Part shown: positions 44,064 through 54,908 of the stretch, piece by piece | How the letters are laid out: each line of letters begins with the position of its first letter | Numbering within the stretch: the stretch's first letter is position 1 | Origin: Pseudonocardia ammonioxydans | GTDB lineage: Bacteria; Actinomycetota; Actinomycetes; Mycobacteriales; Pseudonocardiaceae | Length of the DNA: 64,000 bases | Direction of reading: 5' to 3' | NCBI RefSeq assembly: GCF_900115005.1 | Contig: NZ_FOUY01000001.1 | Span: 372,001-436,000, forward strand | Notes under the pieces: generated by a model | What the model was told of the DNA's origin: nothing | The model's input: the letters and a program-made list of their open reading frames with translations, nothing else | Database searches by the model: none | Position numbers and translations under genes: made by a program

Positions 44064-44675
44064 ATGCGCTGGTACGCGGAACACCCGGAACGGTTGGCCC
44101 GCCAGGTCGTCGCCGACGTGGTCGCCCTGCTGTGGACGGTACTGGCGGTGGTCGCCGGCATCGCGGCGCACGACGGCCTGACGGCGCTGCGCGCACCGGG
44201 CGAGTCGCTGGTCGCCGCGGGTGGCCGGGTCTCGGACACGTTCACGGGCATCTCCGGCACGGTGTCCTCGATCCCGTTCGTGGGCGCCGACCTGGCCCGG
44301 GCGCTGGACCCGGCGACCGGGGCCGGCGCGGACCTGGCCGCGGCCGGACGGCAGTACGGCGAGACCGTCGGGGCGCTCGCGACGGGTGCGCTGGTCGTGA
44401 TCCCGCTGGTGGTGCTGCTGCCGGTGCTGCTGGGCTGGCTGCCGCTCCGGCTGCGGTACGCCCGTCGTGCCGGCTCGGCGGTGGCAGCCCGGGCGGCCGC
44501 GCCGGACCTGCTCGCCGTACGGGCCCTCACCCGGGTGCCGGTCCGCCGGCTGACCCGGATCGCCCCGGACCCGGCCGCGGCCTGGCGTTCCGGCGACGCC
44601 GACGTCGTCCGGCGACTCGCCGCACTCGAGCTCGCCGACCTCGGCCTGCGGTCCTCGGTCCCACCGGGTCCGTGA
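44064..44675 (+). CDS. Hypothetical membrane protein
   Basis: A 203-residue protein: MRWYAEHPERLARQVVADVV, a transmembrane helix at about 18-38, and an extracellular helical segment (VSDTFTGISGTVSSIPFVGA). A second helix lies at about 112-132, and a basic cytoplasmic tail ends LALELADLGLRSSVPPGP-like. It stands 21 bases before the carbonic anhydrase gene, on the same strand, and may be cotranscribed with it. I recognise the type from actinobacterial genomes but no function is known to me. Confidence 0.75.
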   Translation: MRWYAEHPERLARQVVADVVALLWTVLAVVAGIAAHDGLTALRAPGESLVAAGGRVSDTFTGISGTVSSIPFVGADLARALDPATGAGADLAAAGRQYGETVGALATGALVVIPLVVLLPVLLGWLPLRLRYARRAGSAVAARAAAPDLLAVRALTRVPVRRLTRIAPDPAAAWRSGDADVVRRLAALELADLGLRSSVPPGP

Positions 44676-44696
44676 CCGGATGCGAGGCTGCACCGC

Positions 44697-45221
44697 ATGC
44701 CGCTGTTCGCTCTGGAGGGCCTCGCCCCGACCGTGCACCCGGACGCCTTCGTCGCGCCGACCGCGACGCTGGTCGGCGACGTGCACGTCGAGGCGGGCGC
44801 CTCGATCTGGTACAACGCCGTGCTCCGCGCCGACCTCGGCCCGATCGTGGTCCGGGCCGGTGCGAACGTGCAGGACGGCTCGGTCCTGCACGGCGGCGAC
44901 GACCCGGTCACCGAGATCGGCGCGGGCGCGACGATCGGGCACCTGTGCGTCGTGCACGGCTGCGTGATCGGCCCGCGCGCGGTGATCGGCAACGGCAGCA
45001 CGGTCCAGGACGGCGCGGTGATCGGCGAGGGGGCGATGGTCGCGGCCGGCTCCACCGTCGCCCCGAACGTCGAGCTGCCCGCGGACCGGCTGATGCTGGG
45101 GTCCGCTGCGAAGGAGCGGGGCGGGCTCACCGAGCAGGCGCGCTGGTGGGTCCGGACCAACCCGGACTTCTACCAGCAGCTCGCCCGTCGGCACGCGGCC
45201 GGTGTCACGCCCGCGGACTGA
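44697..45221 (+). CDS. Gamma-class carbonic anhydrase family protein
   Basis: A 174-residue left-handed beta-helix protein made of hexapeptide repeats (VGDVHV, IGAGATIGH, VIGPRAVIGNGS, VIGEGAMVAAGS). The three metal-binding His positions are in DGSVLHGG and ATIGHLCVVHGC. A C-terminal helix (GGLTEQARWWVRTNPDFYQQ) completes the fold. Members hydrate CO2 or act as trimeric scaffolds (YrdA/PaaY type), and enzyme activity varies. It is convergent with thiG, with only 21 bases between the stops. Confidence 0.9.
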   Translation: MPLFALEGLAPTVHPDAFVAPTATLVGDVHVEAGASIWYNAVLRADLGPIVVRAGANVQDGSVLHGGDDPVTEIGAGATIGHLCVVHGCVIGPRAVIGNGSTVQDGAVIGEGAMVAAGSTVAPNVELPADRLMLGSAAKERGGLTEQARWWVRTNPDFYQQLARRHAAGVTPAD

Positions 45222-45242
45222 CCGGCGTCCGCGCGCCCGGCC

Positions 45243-47424
<2,182 letters not shown>

Positions 47425-47429
47425 GGATC

Positions 47430-47535
47430 TCACCTCGCTCCCTGCGCCGGCATGACCCGGATCAGGTTCGACGGTCGGGACCGCGGTCAGGTCCCCTCTC
47501 AGCCCGCTCGCCGGGCTCCCGTGGGTCTCACGTGT
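47430..47535 (-). promoter_or_regulatory. TPP (THI-box) riboswitch upstream of thiO-thiS-thiG
   Basis: On the minus strand the leader has GGGCTGAGAGGGGACC (complement of about 47490-47505), GAACCTGATCCGGGTCATGCC and GCGCAGGGAGCGAGG: the conserved CUGAGA, ACCUGAUC and GGGAG blocks of the TPP aptamer. GAGGTGAG at the 3' end is the likely ribosome binding site of thiO. The divergent thiE gene starts 30 bases beyond the aptamer's 5' end and has no riboswitch of its own. Confidence 0.94.
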
Positions 47536-47564
47536 CCCCCAGGCTACGCCGTAGCGTGCGCCCC

Positions 47565-48275
47565 GTGTCCGAGACCGATACCCGTTCTGCCCGGATCGCC
47601 CGCCTGCAGCAGGCGCAGCTCTACCTGTGCACCGACGCCCGCACGGGGCGGGGTGACCTGGCCGCGTTCGCCGACGCCGCCCTCGCCGGTGGGGTCGAGA
47701 TCGTCCAGCTGCGGGACAAGGGCGGCCCCGACGGCCCGCTGGAGGCCAGGGCCGAGCTGGCCGCGCTGGAGGTGCTCGCCGACGCCTGCCGCCGCCACGG
47801 TGCGCTGCTCGCCGTGAACGACCGGGCCGACGTCGCGCTGGCCGCCGGTGCCGACGTGCTCCACCTCGGCCAGGACGACCTGCCCGTGGAGTGGGCGCGC
47901 CGCGTCGTCGGTGACGACGTGGTCGTCGGCCGGTCCTCGCACAGCCCCGAGGAGACCCTGGCCGCGGCGACCGAGGACGGCGTCGACTACTTCTGCGTCG
48001 GGCCGTGCTGGCCGACGCCGACGAAACCGGGCCGTCCCGCGCCGGGCCTGGACCTGGTCCGCACCGTCGCCGGGCGGGCACCCGAGCGGCCGTGGTTCGC
48101 GATCGGCGGGATCGACGAGCAGCGGCTCGACGAGGTGCTCGAGACGGGGGCGAGCCGGATCGTCGTCGTCCGGGCGATCACGGAGGCGGACGACCCGCAG
48201 GCCGCCGCGGCCCGGCTGAAGGCCCGGCTGGGGACGCGGCCGGCGGCCGGCCCGGAGACGCCGCAGACCCCCTGA
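47565..48275 (+). CDS. thiE: Thiamine phosphate synthase ThiE
   Basis: Joins the pyrimidine and thiazole moieties to thiamine phosphate. The 236-residue protein shows [87 protein letters not shown] and [20 protein letters not shown]. The GTG at 47565 is the start that fits homology; TAGCGT about eight bases before it may be the -10 of a leaderless transcript. It is divergent from thiO. Confidence 0.95.
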   Translation: MSETDTRSARIARLQQAQLYLCTDARTGRGDLAAFADAALAGGVEIVQLRDKGGPDGPLEARAELAALEVLADACRRHGALLAVNDRADVALAAGADVLHLGQDDLPVEWARRVVGDDVVVGRSSHSPEETLAAATEDGVDYFCVGPCWPTPTKPGRPAPGLDLVRTVAGRAPERPWFAIGGIDEQRLDEVLETGASRIVVVRAITEADDPQAAAARLKARLGTRPAAGPETPQTP

Positions 48276-48281
48276 CGACGA

Positions 48282-48312
48282 CGGCGCCGGTGGGCGATGC
48301 CCACCGGCGCCG
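48282..48312. terminator. Bidirectional terminator after thiE
   Basis: CGGCGCCGGTGGGC, loop GAT, GCCCACCGGCGCCG: a perfect 14-bp stem between convergent genes, flanked by GACGAC/GTCGTC that can extend it. Confidence 0.88.
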
Positions 48313-48336
48313 GACGCGTCGTCTCCGGTCGGAGCG

Positions 48337-49677
48337 TCAGTTGCCCGAACCCGAACCCGGGTCCCCGCCGTCCTGCTGGGACCGCCCCTGCTGCCCGGAG
48401 TCGGAACCGGAGCCGGAGCCCGGGTCCTGGGTCGGCACGACCCGGTTGAGGGTGTCCCCCAGCGGGTTGCCGCTGTCGCCGGAGCCGGGCTCCGAGCCGG
48501 AACCCGAGCCGTCCCGCGACGACTCCGACTCCTCGGTGCTCGTCCCCGAGGAGGACTCGGGGGCGCTGCTCTCCGACTCGCCGGTCGAGGTGGAGCTCTC
48601 CGAGGTCGACGACGAGTCGGTGCCGGTGCCCTCGTCACCGTCGTCGGCCGGTGCCGGCGGCGGGCCGCCGCGGACGACGTTCCCGATCGAGGTGCCGGAG
48701 CTGTGGCCGGCCAGCGACGATCCCTTGACGACCTCGATCCCGGTGATCAGGAACATCGCCACGCCGAAGGTGAGCACACCGGCCACCGCGGAGACGACGA
48801 TCGTCCTGCGGGTGGGCCGGACCCGCCGCAGCCCGCCGAACCACGACGTGGCCCGGCCTCCGGCGTGCGCCGCCGCCGGCCGCCCGGCCCGCGACGGGTC
48901 GAGCCGCACGGTCTCCTCACCGGTCGGGCCCGCGACGCCCCGGCCCGACGACTCCCGGCCCGACGACTCCCGGCCCGAGGACTCCCGGGCCGCGGCGGCG
49001 GTCCCGGCGGCGACCCCCTTGCCCTTGCGGGCGGCGGCCTTGTCCTTGAGCTCGAGCGCCTTGTCCCGGCCCTGCTCGAGCCCGCGCGTCAGGAACGCGC
49101 TGACCAGCGCGTAGATGACCGACCCGAGGGCCGCACCGAGCACGGTCCCGATCGCGCCCAGGAACGAGCCGAGGATCGCGCTGACGACCGACGCGCCGGC
49201 GCCGGCCGCGATGTCCGTCGGACTGAGGCTCTCCTTCAGCGTGCTGGTCTCCTTCGCGGAGCCGTCCGAGCCCTTCGCCGAGCCCGCTGCGGCATCGCCC
49301 CCGTTCGGGCCCCCGCCGTTCGGCCCTCCGCCGAGGGGACCGTTGGGGCGACCCGGCCCGGCGGCCGGGCGCAGCTCGGTGGGACCGCCCGGCATCGCCC
49401 GCGTGGGCGGCTGCCCGCCCGGCGGGGTCCCCGGGGGGACGCCCGGACCGGGGACCACGCGGGTCGGGCGCTGACCGCCCGGTGTCCGGTCCGGTGGGAC
49501 GCCGGGGCCGCCGTGCGGCGGGCGGGACGGTGCGGCACGGCGTTGCCTCGGGACGTTCGGTGCGTCCGCGGCCGAGACCGGCCGCCCGGTGGTGTTCGGG
49601 GGGACGGGGCGGGGAGATCCGGGCGCGCCTCGGTCGACGTCACCGCGGCCGGGCTCCGGAGGGCGCTGGTGTGGCAT
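48337..49677 (-). CDS. Large disordered membrane protein of unknown function
   Basis: A 446-residue protein. Residues 1-145 are Pro/Gly-rich and disordered. A hydrophobic glycine-zipper-like segment follows (ASVVSAILGSFLGAIGTVLG, about 160-195), then a Lys/Ala-rich helix and an Arg-rich stretch. One transmembrane helix (IVVSAVAGVLTFGVAMFLIT, about 295-315) precedes a long Ser/Glu/Gly-rich tail. RESSG is repeated three times near residue 235. The layout suggests a cytoplasmic N-terminus and an extracellular acidic tail. I recognise no family. Confidence 0.7.
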   Translation of the reverse strand: MPHQRPPEPGRGDVDRGAPGSPRPVPPNTTGRPVSAADAPNVPRQRRAAPSRPPHGGPGVPPDRTPGGQRPTRVVPGPGVPPGTPPGGQPPTRAMPGGPTELRPAAGPGRPNGPLGGGPNGGGPNGGDAAAGSAKGSDGSAKETSTLKESLSPTDIAAGAGASVVSAILGSFLGAIGTVLGAALGSVIYALVSAFLTRGLEQGRDKALELKDKAAARKGKGVAAGTAAAARESSGRESSGRESSGRGVAGPTGEETVRLDPSRAGRPAAAHAGGRATSWFGGLRRVRPTRRTIVVSAVAGVLTFGVAMFLITGIEVVKGSSLAGHSSGTSIGNVVRGGPPPAPADDGDEGTGTDSSSTSESSTSTGESESSAPESSSGTSTEESESSRDGSGSGSEPGSGDSGNPLGDTLNRVVPTQDPGSGSGSDSGQQGRSQQDGGDPGSGSGN

Positions 49678-49833
49678 GGCTCCTAGCAGTGATCATCGGG
49701 GAGGCGGCTCTCTACGGGAACGTCCGGGCGCCCGTGGAACGCACCGGACGATCACCCGATGTGGTGACCCTCACGCAGGTGAGCGAAGATCACGTTCGGG
49801 TCACGATTCTAGTCGCACCGGGGACCGGCCCCG

Positions 49834-50502
49834 TCACCGGGGGTGACGAATGCCCGGGTGATCGTCCGGCAGCGCCGTGCGCAGCAACGGCCACGACACG
49901 AGCACGCTCAGCCCGACCAGTAGCGGGCTCAGCACGGTCCGCGCGAGACCGAGCAGCACGACCTCGTTCGCCGCCCACAGCGGGAGGAACACCGACAGCC
50001 GGATCGCGTACTGGCAGACCCACGCCCACGAGGCGCGCTGGTAGCCACGGAGCAGGTCCGGGTCCCGCCGCCACCGGGTCCGCTGACCCAGCAGCCCGCC
50101 GACGATCGCACCGAGCAGCGGCCACCGCACGACGACCGAGATCGCCCAGGCCAGGGCGCTGCCGACGTTGGACACGATCTGGACCAGGAAGAAGTCCGAC
50201 GCCCGGCCGGTGATCAGCGCGATCGCCGCGGCGACGATCACCCCGGCCAGGCCGAACAGCACCGCCCGCGGCTTGCGCCCCCGGGCGAGCCGCCAGACCG
50301 CCACCGCGGCGCCGGACACGATCGCCGCCCCGGCCCCCCAGTTGATCGGGTACGCCGATCCCGCCCAGCCCGCGAGCACCCAGGCCAGCACGAACGCGAC
50401 GACGGGCACCGTCGCGTCGACGGCACCCGCGCGCCCACCGAGCAGTTCGGAGAGCTTCGGGTCCGGTCGGGGCGTGGCGCGGGGGGCGGGATCGCGGGTC
50501 AC
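49834..50502 (-). CDS. DUF3159 family membrane protein
   Basis: A 222-residue protein with five to six transmembrane helices. Family features: KLSELLGGRAGAVDATVPVV at the start, AIALITGRASDFFLVQIVSN, LGQRTRWRRDPDLLRGYQRA, SWAWVCQYAIRLSVFLPLW and a helical end. The GTG at 50502 is used because homology starts within 15 residues of it. DUF3159 proteins are confined to actinobacteria and their function is unknown. Confidence 0.88.
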   Translation of the reverse strand: MTRDPAPRATPRPDPKLSELLGGRAGAVDATVPVVAFVLAWVLAGWAGSAYPINWGAGAAIVSGAAVAVWRLARGRKPRAVLFGLAGVIVAAAIALITGRASDFFLVQIVSNVGSALAWAISVVVRWPLLGAIVGGLLGQRTRWRRDPDLLRGYQRASWAWVCQYAIRLSVFLPLWAANEVVLLGLARTVLSPLLVGLSVLVSWPLLRTALPDDHPGIRHPR

Positions 50503-50668
50503 CCTGCTGAGGGTGCCCTATCCAGGCGGCGCAGGTCGACGAATCGAGTTGGCGCGCACGGCCGGAGCGGCCGATCATGGGGGTAACGCAGGACGTCCGC
50601 GCGGTGAACACCAGGTGGGCGTTCCGAGCGGACCGACCCGGCGACCCGGCCGAAGGGGGGCGGTGCAC

Positions 50669-51439
50669 ATGCAGCACCACAGCTACGTCGCACTCGGCGA
50701 CAGCTTCACCGAAGGACTCGACGACATCGCCGACGACGGCCGGCCCCGCGGGTGGGCGGACCGGGTCGCCGAGACGCTGGCCGCACGGTACCCGGGCTTC
50801 GGGTACGCCAACCTCGCCGTCCGCGGGAAGGTCCTCGACCAGATCGTCGCCGAGCAGGTCCCGGTCGCCGAGGCGATGCGACCGGACCTGATCACGTTCT
50901 GTGCCGGCGGCAACGACATCATCGGCTGGACGTGCGACACCGACGACCTGGCCGCCCGGTTCGACGCCGCGCTGGCCCGGCTGGCCGCGACCGGGGCCGA
51001 GGTGCTGATCTTCACCGGCTTCGACCTGCGCCGGATGCACCCGTTCATCCGGCGCCTGCGCGGCAGGATCGCCTGCTACAACGAGCTCATGCGGGCGTCC
51101 GCCGAACGGCACAACTGCCGGGTGGTCGACCTGTGGGCGATGAGCGCGCTCGCCGACCCACGGGCGTGGGGCCCCGACCGGCTGCACCTGGTGCCGCACG
51201 CGCACGAACGGGTGGCCTGGCGGGTTCTGGAGGCGCTCGGCGAGCCGGCCGGGGACTGGCGGGCGCCGTGGCCGGAACCGGACGGCGGGCCGGCCCCGTG
51301 GCGGGCCCGGCAGCTGGACGACCTGCGCTGGGTCACCCACCACGTGATGCCCTACGTCCGCAAGCGGCTGCGCGGGGCGCACACCGGCGACGGCTACCTG
51401 CCCAAGCGCCCGACGTTGTCCCCGCTGCGCGGAGCCTGA
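50669..51439 (+). CDS. SGNH/GDSL hydrolase
   Basis: A 256-residue esterase-fold protein: block I YVALGDSFTEGLDD with the nucleophilic Ser, Gly block GYANLAVRGKVLDQI, block III FCAGGNDIIG, and block V DRLHLVPHAHERVAW with the Asp-His pair. It has no signal peptide, so it is cytoplasmic. Such enzymes hydrolyse acyl esters or lipids; the substrate is unknown. The ATG at 50669 has a G-rich site (AGGGGGG) ten bases upstream; a GTG two codons earlier is also possible. Confidence 0.92.
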   Translation: MQHHSYVALGDSFTEGLDDIADDGRPRGWADRVAETLAARYPGFGYANLAVRGKVLDQIVAEQVPVAEAMRPDLITFCAGGNDIIGWTCDTDDLAARFDAALARLAATGAEVLIFTGFDLRRMHPFIRRLRGRIACYNELMRASAERHNCRVVDLWAMSALADPRAWGPDRLHLVPHAHERVAWRVLEALGEPAGDWRAPWPEPDGGPAPWRARQLDDLRWVTHHVMPYVRKRLRGAHTGDGYLPKRPTLSPLRGA

Positions 51440-51477
51440 CGCCGAACGCGTCCCGACACCGAGCGGGCCCGGAACGG

Positions 51478-51515
51478 CGGCGGCGCCCGCCCGGAGGACC
51501 GGACGGGCGCCGCTG
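51478..51515. terminator. Bidirectional terminator between the GDSL gene and ectD
   Basis: CGGCGGCGCCCGCCCGG and CCGGACGGGCGCCGCTG pair around an AGGA loop with a few mismatches, between two convergent genes. Confidence 0.75.
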
Positions 51516-51562
51516 TCAGCTGACGATCTTGTAGTGGTTAGCGCGTCACCTGCGCTCCGGGG

Positions 51563-52489
51563 TCATCGCACCGGCGTGAAGTCACGGGAGCCGACGTGTG
51601 CCGGTCGCGGCTTCGGCGCGGAGAACGGCTCCACGCAGGTGTTCTCGACGCTGTTGAACACCAGGAAGATGTTCGAACGCGGGTACGGGGTGATGTTGTC
51701 CCCGGAACCGTGCATGCAGTTGGAGTCGAAGAAGGTCGCCCCGCCGGCGTCACCGGTCATCATCGCGATGCCGTGCCGCTCGGCGAGCTTGGAGATCGAG
51801 TCCGGGTCCGGGGTGCCGATCTCCTGTTCCTTCAGCGAGGACAGGTGGTTGTCCTCGGGGGTCTCGCCCACGCAGGAGACGAATGTCCGGTGCGAACCCG
51901 GCATGATCATCAGACATCCGTTGAACGGGTGGTTGTCGGTCAGCGAGATCGAGCAGCTGACCGCGCGCGGGCCGGGCATGCCGTCCTCGGCGTGCCAGGT
52001 CTCGAAGTCGGAGTGCCAGTAGAAGCCGCCACCCCCGAGACCGGGCTTGTAGTTGATCCGGCTCTGGTGGACGTAGACGTCGGAGCCGAGGATCTGGCGC
52101 GCGCGGGACAGCATCCGCTCGTCGCGGACCAGCCGGCCGATCGCCTCCGAGATCCGGTGGACCTCGAAGATCGAGCGGACCTCCTCGGAGGACTTCTCGA
52201 TCACGCAGCGCTGGTCGGCCCGGACGGCCGGGTCGTTCGCGAGCCGGTCGAGCTCGGCCTGATACCCGGCTACCTCGTCCGGGGTGAGCAGACGCGGAAC
52301 CTGGACGAAGCCGTCGCGCTCGTGCGCGTCGAGTTCCTGGGCGCCGCACATCCCGGTGCTCGAGCGGTCACCCCAGACGGTGGGCTCGGCACGGTCGATG
52401 AATGCGGGGGTGTTCGACACGCGGGTGGGGTAACGGTCCCCGGTACGGACGAACTGGTCGAGGTCGGTGGTCCCGGCGACAGCAGTCAC
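51563..52489 (-). CDS. ectD: Ectoine hydroxylase EctD
   Basis: Non-heme iron, 2-oxoglutarate-dependent dioxygenase that converts ectoine to 5-hydroxyectoine. The 308-residue protein contains the EctD signature region FYWHSDFETWHAEDGMPGPR with the His-Asp iron ligands, MIMPGSHRTFVSCVGETPED, and the third ligand in DSNCMHGSGDN. AAGGAGGA lies seven bases before the GTG at 52489, a strong start signal. It is last in ectABCD, separated from ectC by a hairpin-bearing 142-base gap. Confidence 0.97.
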   Translation of the reverse strand: MTAVAGTTDLDQFVRTGDRYPTRVSNTPAFIDRAEPTVWGDRSSTGMCGAQELDAHERDGFVQVPRLLTPDEVAGYQAELDRLANDPAVRADQRCVIEKSSEEVRSIFEVHRISEAIGRLVRDERMLSRARQILGSDVYVHQSRINYKPGLGGGGFYWHSDFETWHAEDGMPGPRAVSCSISLTDNHPFNGCLMIMPGSHRTFVSCVGETPEDNHLSSLKEQEIGTPDPDSISKLAERHGIAMMTGDAGGATFFDSNCMHGSGDNITPYPRSNIFLVFNSVENTCVEPFSAPKPRPAHVGSRDFTPVR

Positions 52490-52548
52490 GGGCGTTCCTC
52501 CTTGCGGTCTTACGTTCCTTTCCACGGGATCGGCCTGCATCTAGACCA

Positions 52549-52589
52549 CGAGGGACGTTCCCGCTGTCACACAGCGGAAACGTCCCTCG
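52549..52589 (-). terminator. Intercistronic hairpin between ectC and ectD
   Basis: CGAGGGACGTTCCCGCT and AGCGGAAACGTCCCTCG pair over 17 bases with one mismatch around a seven-base loop. It may attenuate transcription into ectD or stabilise the ectABC message; a full terminator would leave ectD needing its own promoter. Confidence 0.7.
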
Positions 52590-52631
52590 CGATGACTGGG
52601 CTACGCCGGTGGCCCGGCGGCCGCCGTCGGC

Positions 52632-53027
52632 CTAGTCCTCGACGATCAGCGGGTAGACGCCGTTCTCGTCGTGCACCTCGCGGCCGGTCACCGGCGGGTT
52701 GAACACGCAGACGGTCTTCATCAGCGTCTCCGGACGCAGCTGGTGCTTCTCGTTGCCGTTCAACACGTAGATCGAACCCGGCTTGAGCTGGTACGTGACG
52801 TCGTTGTCCTTGTCGTAGAGCTCGCCCTCACCCTCGGTGATGAAGACGGCCTCGATGTGGTTCGCGTACCAGAAGTCGTTGATCGTGCCCGGCTGGAGCA
52901 CGGTCTCGTGGACCGAGAACCCGACCTTGTCGTTGCCCAGCACGATGCGCTTGCTGCGCCACTGCTTGTTCTCGGGCTCGACGTCGCGCTCGGTGCCGGT
53001 GATCTCGTCGAGAGTACGGACGATCAT
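52632..53027 (-). CDS. ectC: L-ectoine synthase EctC
   Basis: Cupin enzyme that cyclises N-gamma-acetyl-diaminobutyrate to ectoine. The 131-residue sequence shows MIVRTLDEITGTERDVEP, VGFSVHETVLQPGTINDFWY, ANHIEAVFITEGEGELYD, the conserved PGSIYVLNGNEKHQLRP and CVFNPPVTGREVHDENGVYP. The ATG at 53027 follows the ectB stop by seven bases. Confidence 0.98.
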   Translation of the reverse strand: MIVRTLDEITGTERDVEPENKQWRSKRIVLGNDKVGFSVHETVLQPGTINDFWYANHIEAVFITEGEGELYDKDNDVTYQLKPGSIYVLNGNEKHQLRPETLMKTVCVFNPPVTGREVHDENGVYPLIVED

Positions 53028-53034
53028 GGGGTTA

Positions 53035-54288
53035 TCAGCTCCCGGTAACGGTTCGTACGGACTCGCCGATGATCGCAAGGCCCTCGTCGATCTCGTCGTC
53101 CGAGGTGGTCAGCGGCGGCAGCAGCTTGAGGACCTCGTCGTTCGGTCCGGCCGTCTCCAGCAGCAGCCGCTGCTCGAAGGCCTTTCCGGCGACCTTCTCG
53201 GCCAGCCCCTCGTCCTCGAACTGGATGCCACGCGCCAGGCCACGGCCCTTGGCGAACATCTCCGTACCCCGGTTGTCCGCGATGATCCGGTTGAAACCCT
53301 CTTCGATCTTCTCGCCCTTGCGGACGGTGTCCTTCTCGAGGGTGTCGTCGGTCCACCAGGTCCGCAGCGTGTGGGTCGCCGTGACGAACGCCGGGTTGTT
53401 GCCGCGGAAGGTGCCGTTGTGCTCACCCGGGCCCCACTGGTCGTGCTCGGGCTTCATCAGCACCAGGGCCATCGGGAGGCCGTAGCCGGAGATCGACTTG
53501 GAGATCGTGACGATGTCCGGCTTGATGCCGGCGACCTCGAACGAGAAGAACGGGCCGGTGCGGCCGCAGCCCATCTGGACGTCGTCGACGATCAGCAGCA
53601 GGCCCTTGCGGCGGCACAGGTCCTCGAGGCCCTGCAGCCACTCGATCCGGGCCGGGTTCAGGCCGCCCTCGCCCTGGACGGTCTCGACGATGACCGCGGC
53701 CGGCTCGTTCAGGCTGGACCCGGCGTCGTCGAGGACCTTCTCGAACCAGAGGAAGTCGGGCATCTTGCCGTCGAAGTAGTTGTCGAACGGCATCGGCGTC
53801 GAGTGGACCAGCGGGATGCCCGCGCCACCGCGCTTCATCGAGTTGCCGGTCACCGACAGCGCACCCAGCGTCATGCCGTGGAACGCGTTGGTGAAGTTAA
53901 TCAGCGCTTCCTTGCCCGTGATCTTGCGGGCCAGCTTGAGCGCGGACTCGACGGCGTTGGCACCCGTCGGACCGGGGAACTGGACCTTGTAGTCCAGGCC
54001 GCGCGGGCCGAGGATGATCTCCTGGAAGGTGTCCAGGAACTCGCCCTTGGCCCGGGTGTACATGTCCAGGCCGTGGCTGACGCCGTCGCGGGTCAGGTAG
54101 TCGATCAGCGGTTTCTTCAGCTCGTCCGGGTTGTGCCCGTAGTTGAGCGCACCCGCGCCGCCGAAGAAGTCGAGGTAGGAGTTGCCGTCGACGTCGGTCA
54201 GCCGGCTCCCCTTGGCCGTGTCGAAGACGACCGGCCAGTTTCGGCAGTAGCTCCGGACCTGTGACTCGAGATCCTCGAAAACGGTCAT
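53035..54288 (-). CDS. ectB: Diaminobutyrate-2-oxoglutarate aminotransferase EctB
   Basis: PLP-dependent class III aminotransferase that makes L-2,4-diaminobutyrate from aspartate semialdehyde. The 417-residue protein has YLDFFGGAGALNYGHNPDEL, FPGPTGANAVESALKLARK, NAFHGMTLGALSVTGN, the cofactor Asp in LLIVDDVQMGCGRTGPFFSF and the Schiff-base Lys in DIVTISKSISGYGLPMALVL. The ATG overlaps the ectA stop (ATGA). Confidence 0.98.
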   Translation of the reverse strand: MTVFEDLESQVRSYCRNWPVVFDTAKGSRLTDVDGNSYLDFFGGAGALNYGHNPDELKKPLIDYLTRDGVSHGLDMYTRAKGEFLDTFQEIILGPRGLDYKVQFPGPTGANAVESALKLARKITGKEALINFTNAFHGMTLGALSVTGNSMKRGGAGIPLVHSTPMPFDNYFDGKMPDFLWFEKVLDDAGSSLNEPAAVIVETVQGEGGLNPARIEWLQGLEDLCRRKGLLLIVDDVQMGCGRTGPFFSFEVAGIKPDIVTISKSISGYGLPMALVLMKPEHDQWGPGEHNGTFRGNNPAFVTATHTLRTWWTDDTLEKDTVRKGEKIEEGFNRIIADNRGTEMFAKGRGLARGIQFEDEGLAEKVAGKAFEQRLLLETAGPNDEVLKLLPPLTTSDDEIDEGLAIIGESVRTVTGS

Positions 54289-54908
54289 TTCTTTCCACCC
54301 TCTGTGTTGTGCACGCCGGCGGAGCGTGTGATCGGGCCGATGCAGTACAGGTGCTCCGGCTCGTGGCCGTCGCCGAGCAGCTCGGGACCGAAGAGGTCCT
54401 CGCGCTCGATCGACGTGTGGTGTCGTCTGGCGAAGGAGCTGAACAGCCGGATGGACGACTCGTTGTCCGGGGTGATGGTCGTCTCCATCCGGTCCACTCC
54501 CGCCGTCGCGACCGCGCGGTCCCAGGCCGCGTCCAGCATCCGCCCGGCGAGACCGGCCCCGCGCGCGATCGGGTCGACGCACACCTGCCAGATGAGCAGG
54601 GTGTGCGGGGCCTGCGGGCGCAGGTAGCCGGTGACGTAACCGACGGCCAGGCCGTCGTCCCGGCGGGCGATCACGGACGTGTCCGCGAAGTCGCGGCCCC
54701 ACAGCACGTAGGCGTAGCGGGAGTTCGCATCCAGCGTCTGCGACTCGACGGCGAGTCGCCACATGTCCGCTCCGTCCGCCGGTACCGGCGCGACGATCTC
54801 GTAGGAGACGTCGTCGGAAGGGGCGGCGTCGGCGGTCGCGTCACCGGAGCGGTCGGCTCCCGGTGACGGTGCTGACGCCCGAGGCTCTGCCTGCTCGGGA
54901 GCGGTCAT
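54285..54908 (-). CDS. ectA: Diaminobutyrate acetyltransferase EctA
   Basis: GNAT-family enzyme acetylating the gamma-amino group of diaminobutyrate. The 207-residue protein has a disordered lead of about 32 residues, then EIVAPVPADGADMWRLAVES, LDANSRYAYVLWGRDFADTS, the acetyl-CoA region WQVCVDPIARGAGLAGRMLD and METTITPDNESSIRLFSSFA. The ATG at 54908 has GGAGGTCG-like purines upstream (complement CGACCTCC is on the other strand, so the site is weak). It is first in the operon ectABCD. Confidence 0.96.
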   Translation of the reverse strand: MTAPEQAEPRASAPSPGADRSGDATADAAPSDDVSYEIVAPVPADGADMWRLAVESQTLDANSRYAYVLWGRDFADTSVIARRDDGLAVGYVTGYLRPQAPHTLLIWQVCVDPIARGAGLAGRMLDAAWDRAVATAGVDRMETTITPDNESSIRLFSSFARRHHTSIEREDLFGPELLGDGHEPEHLYCIGPITRSAGVHNTEGGKK

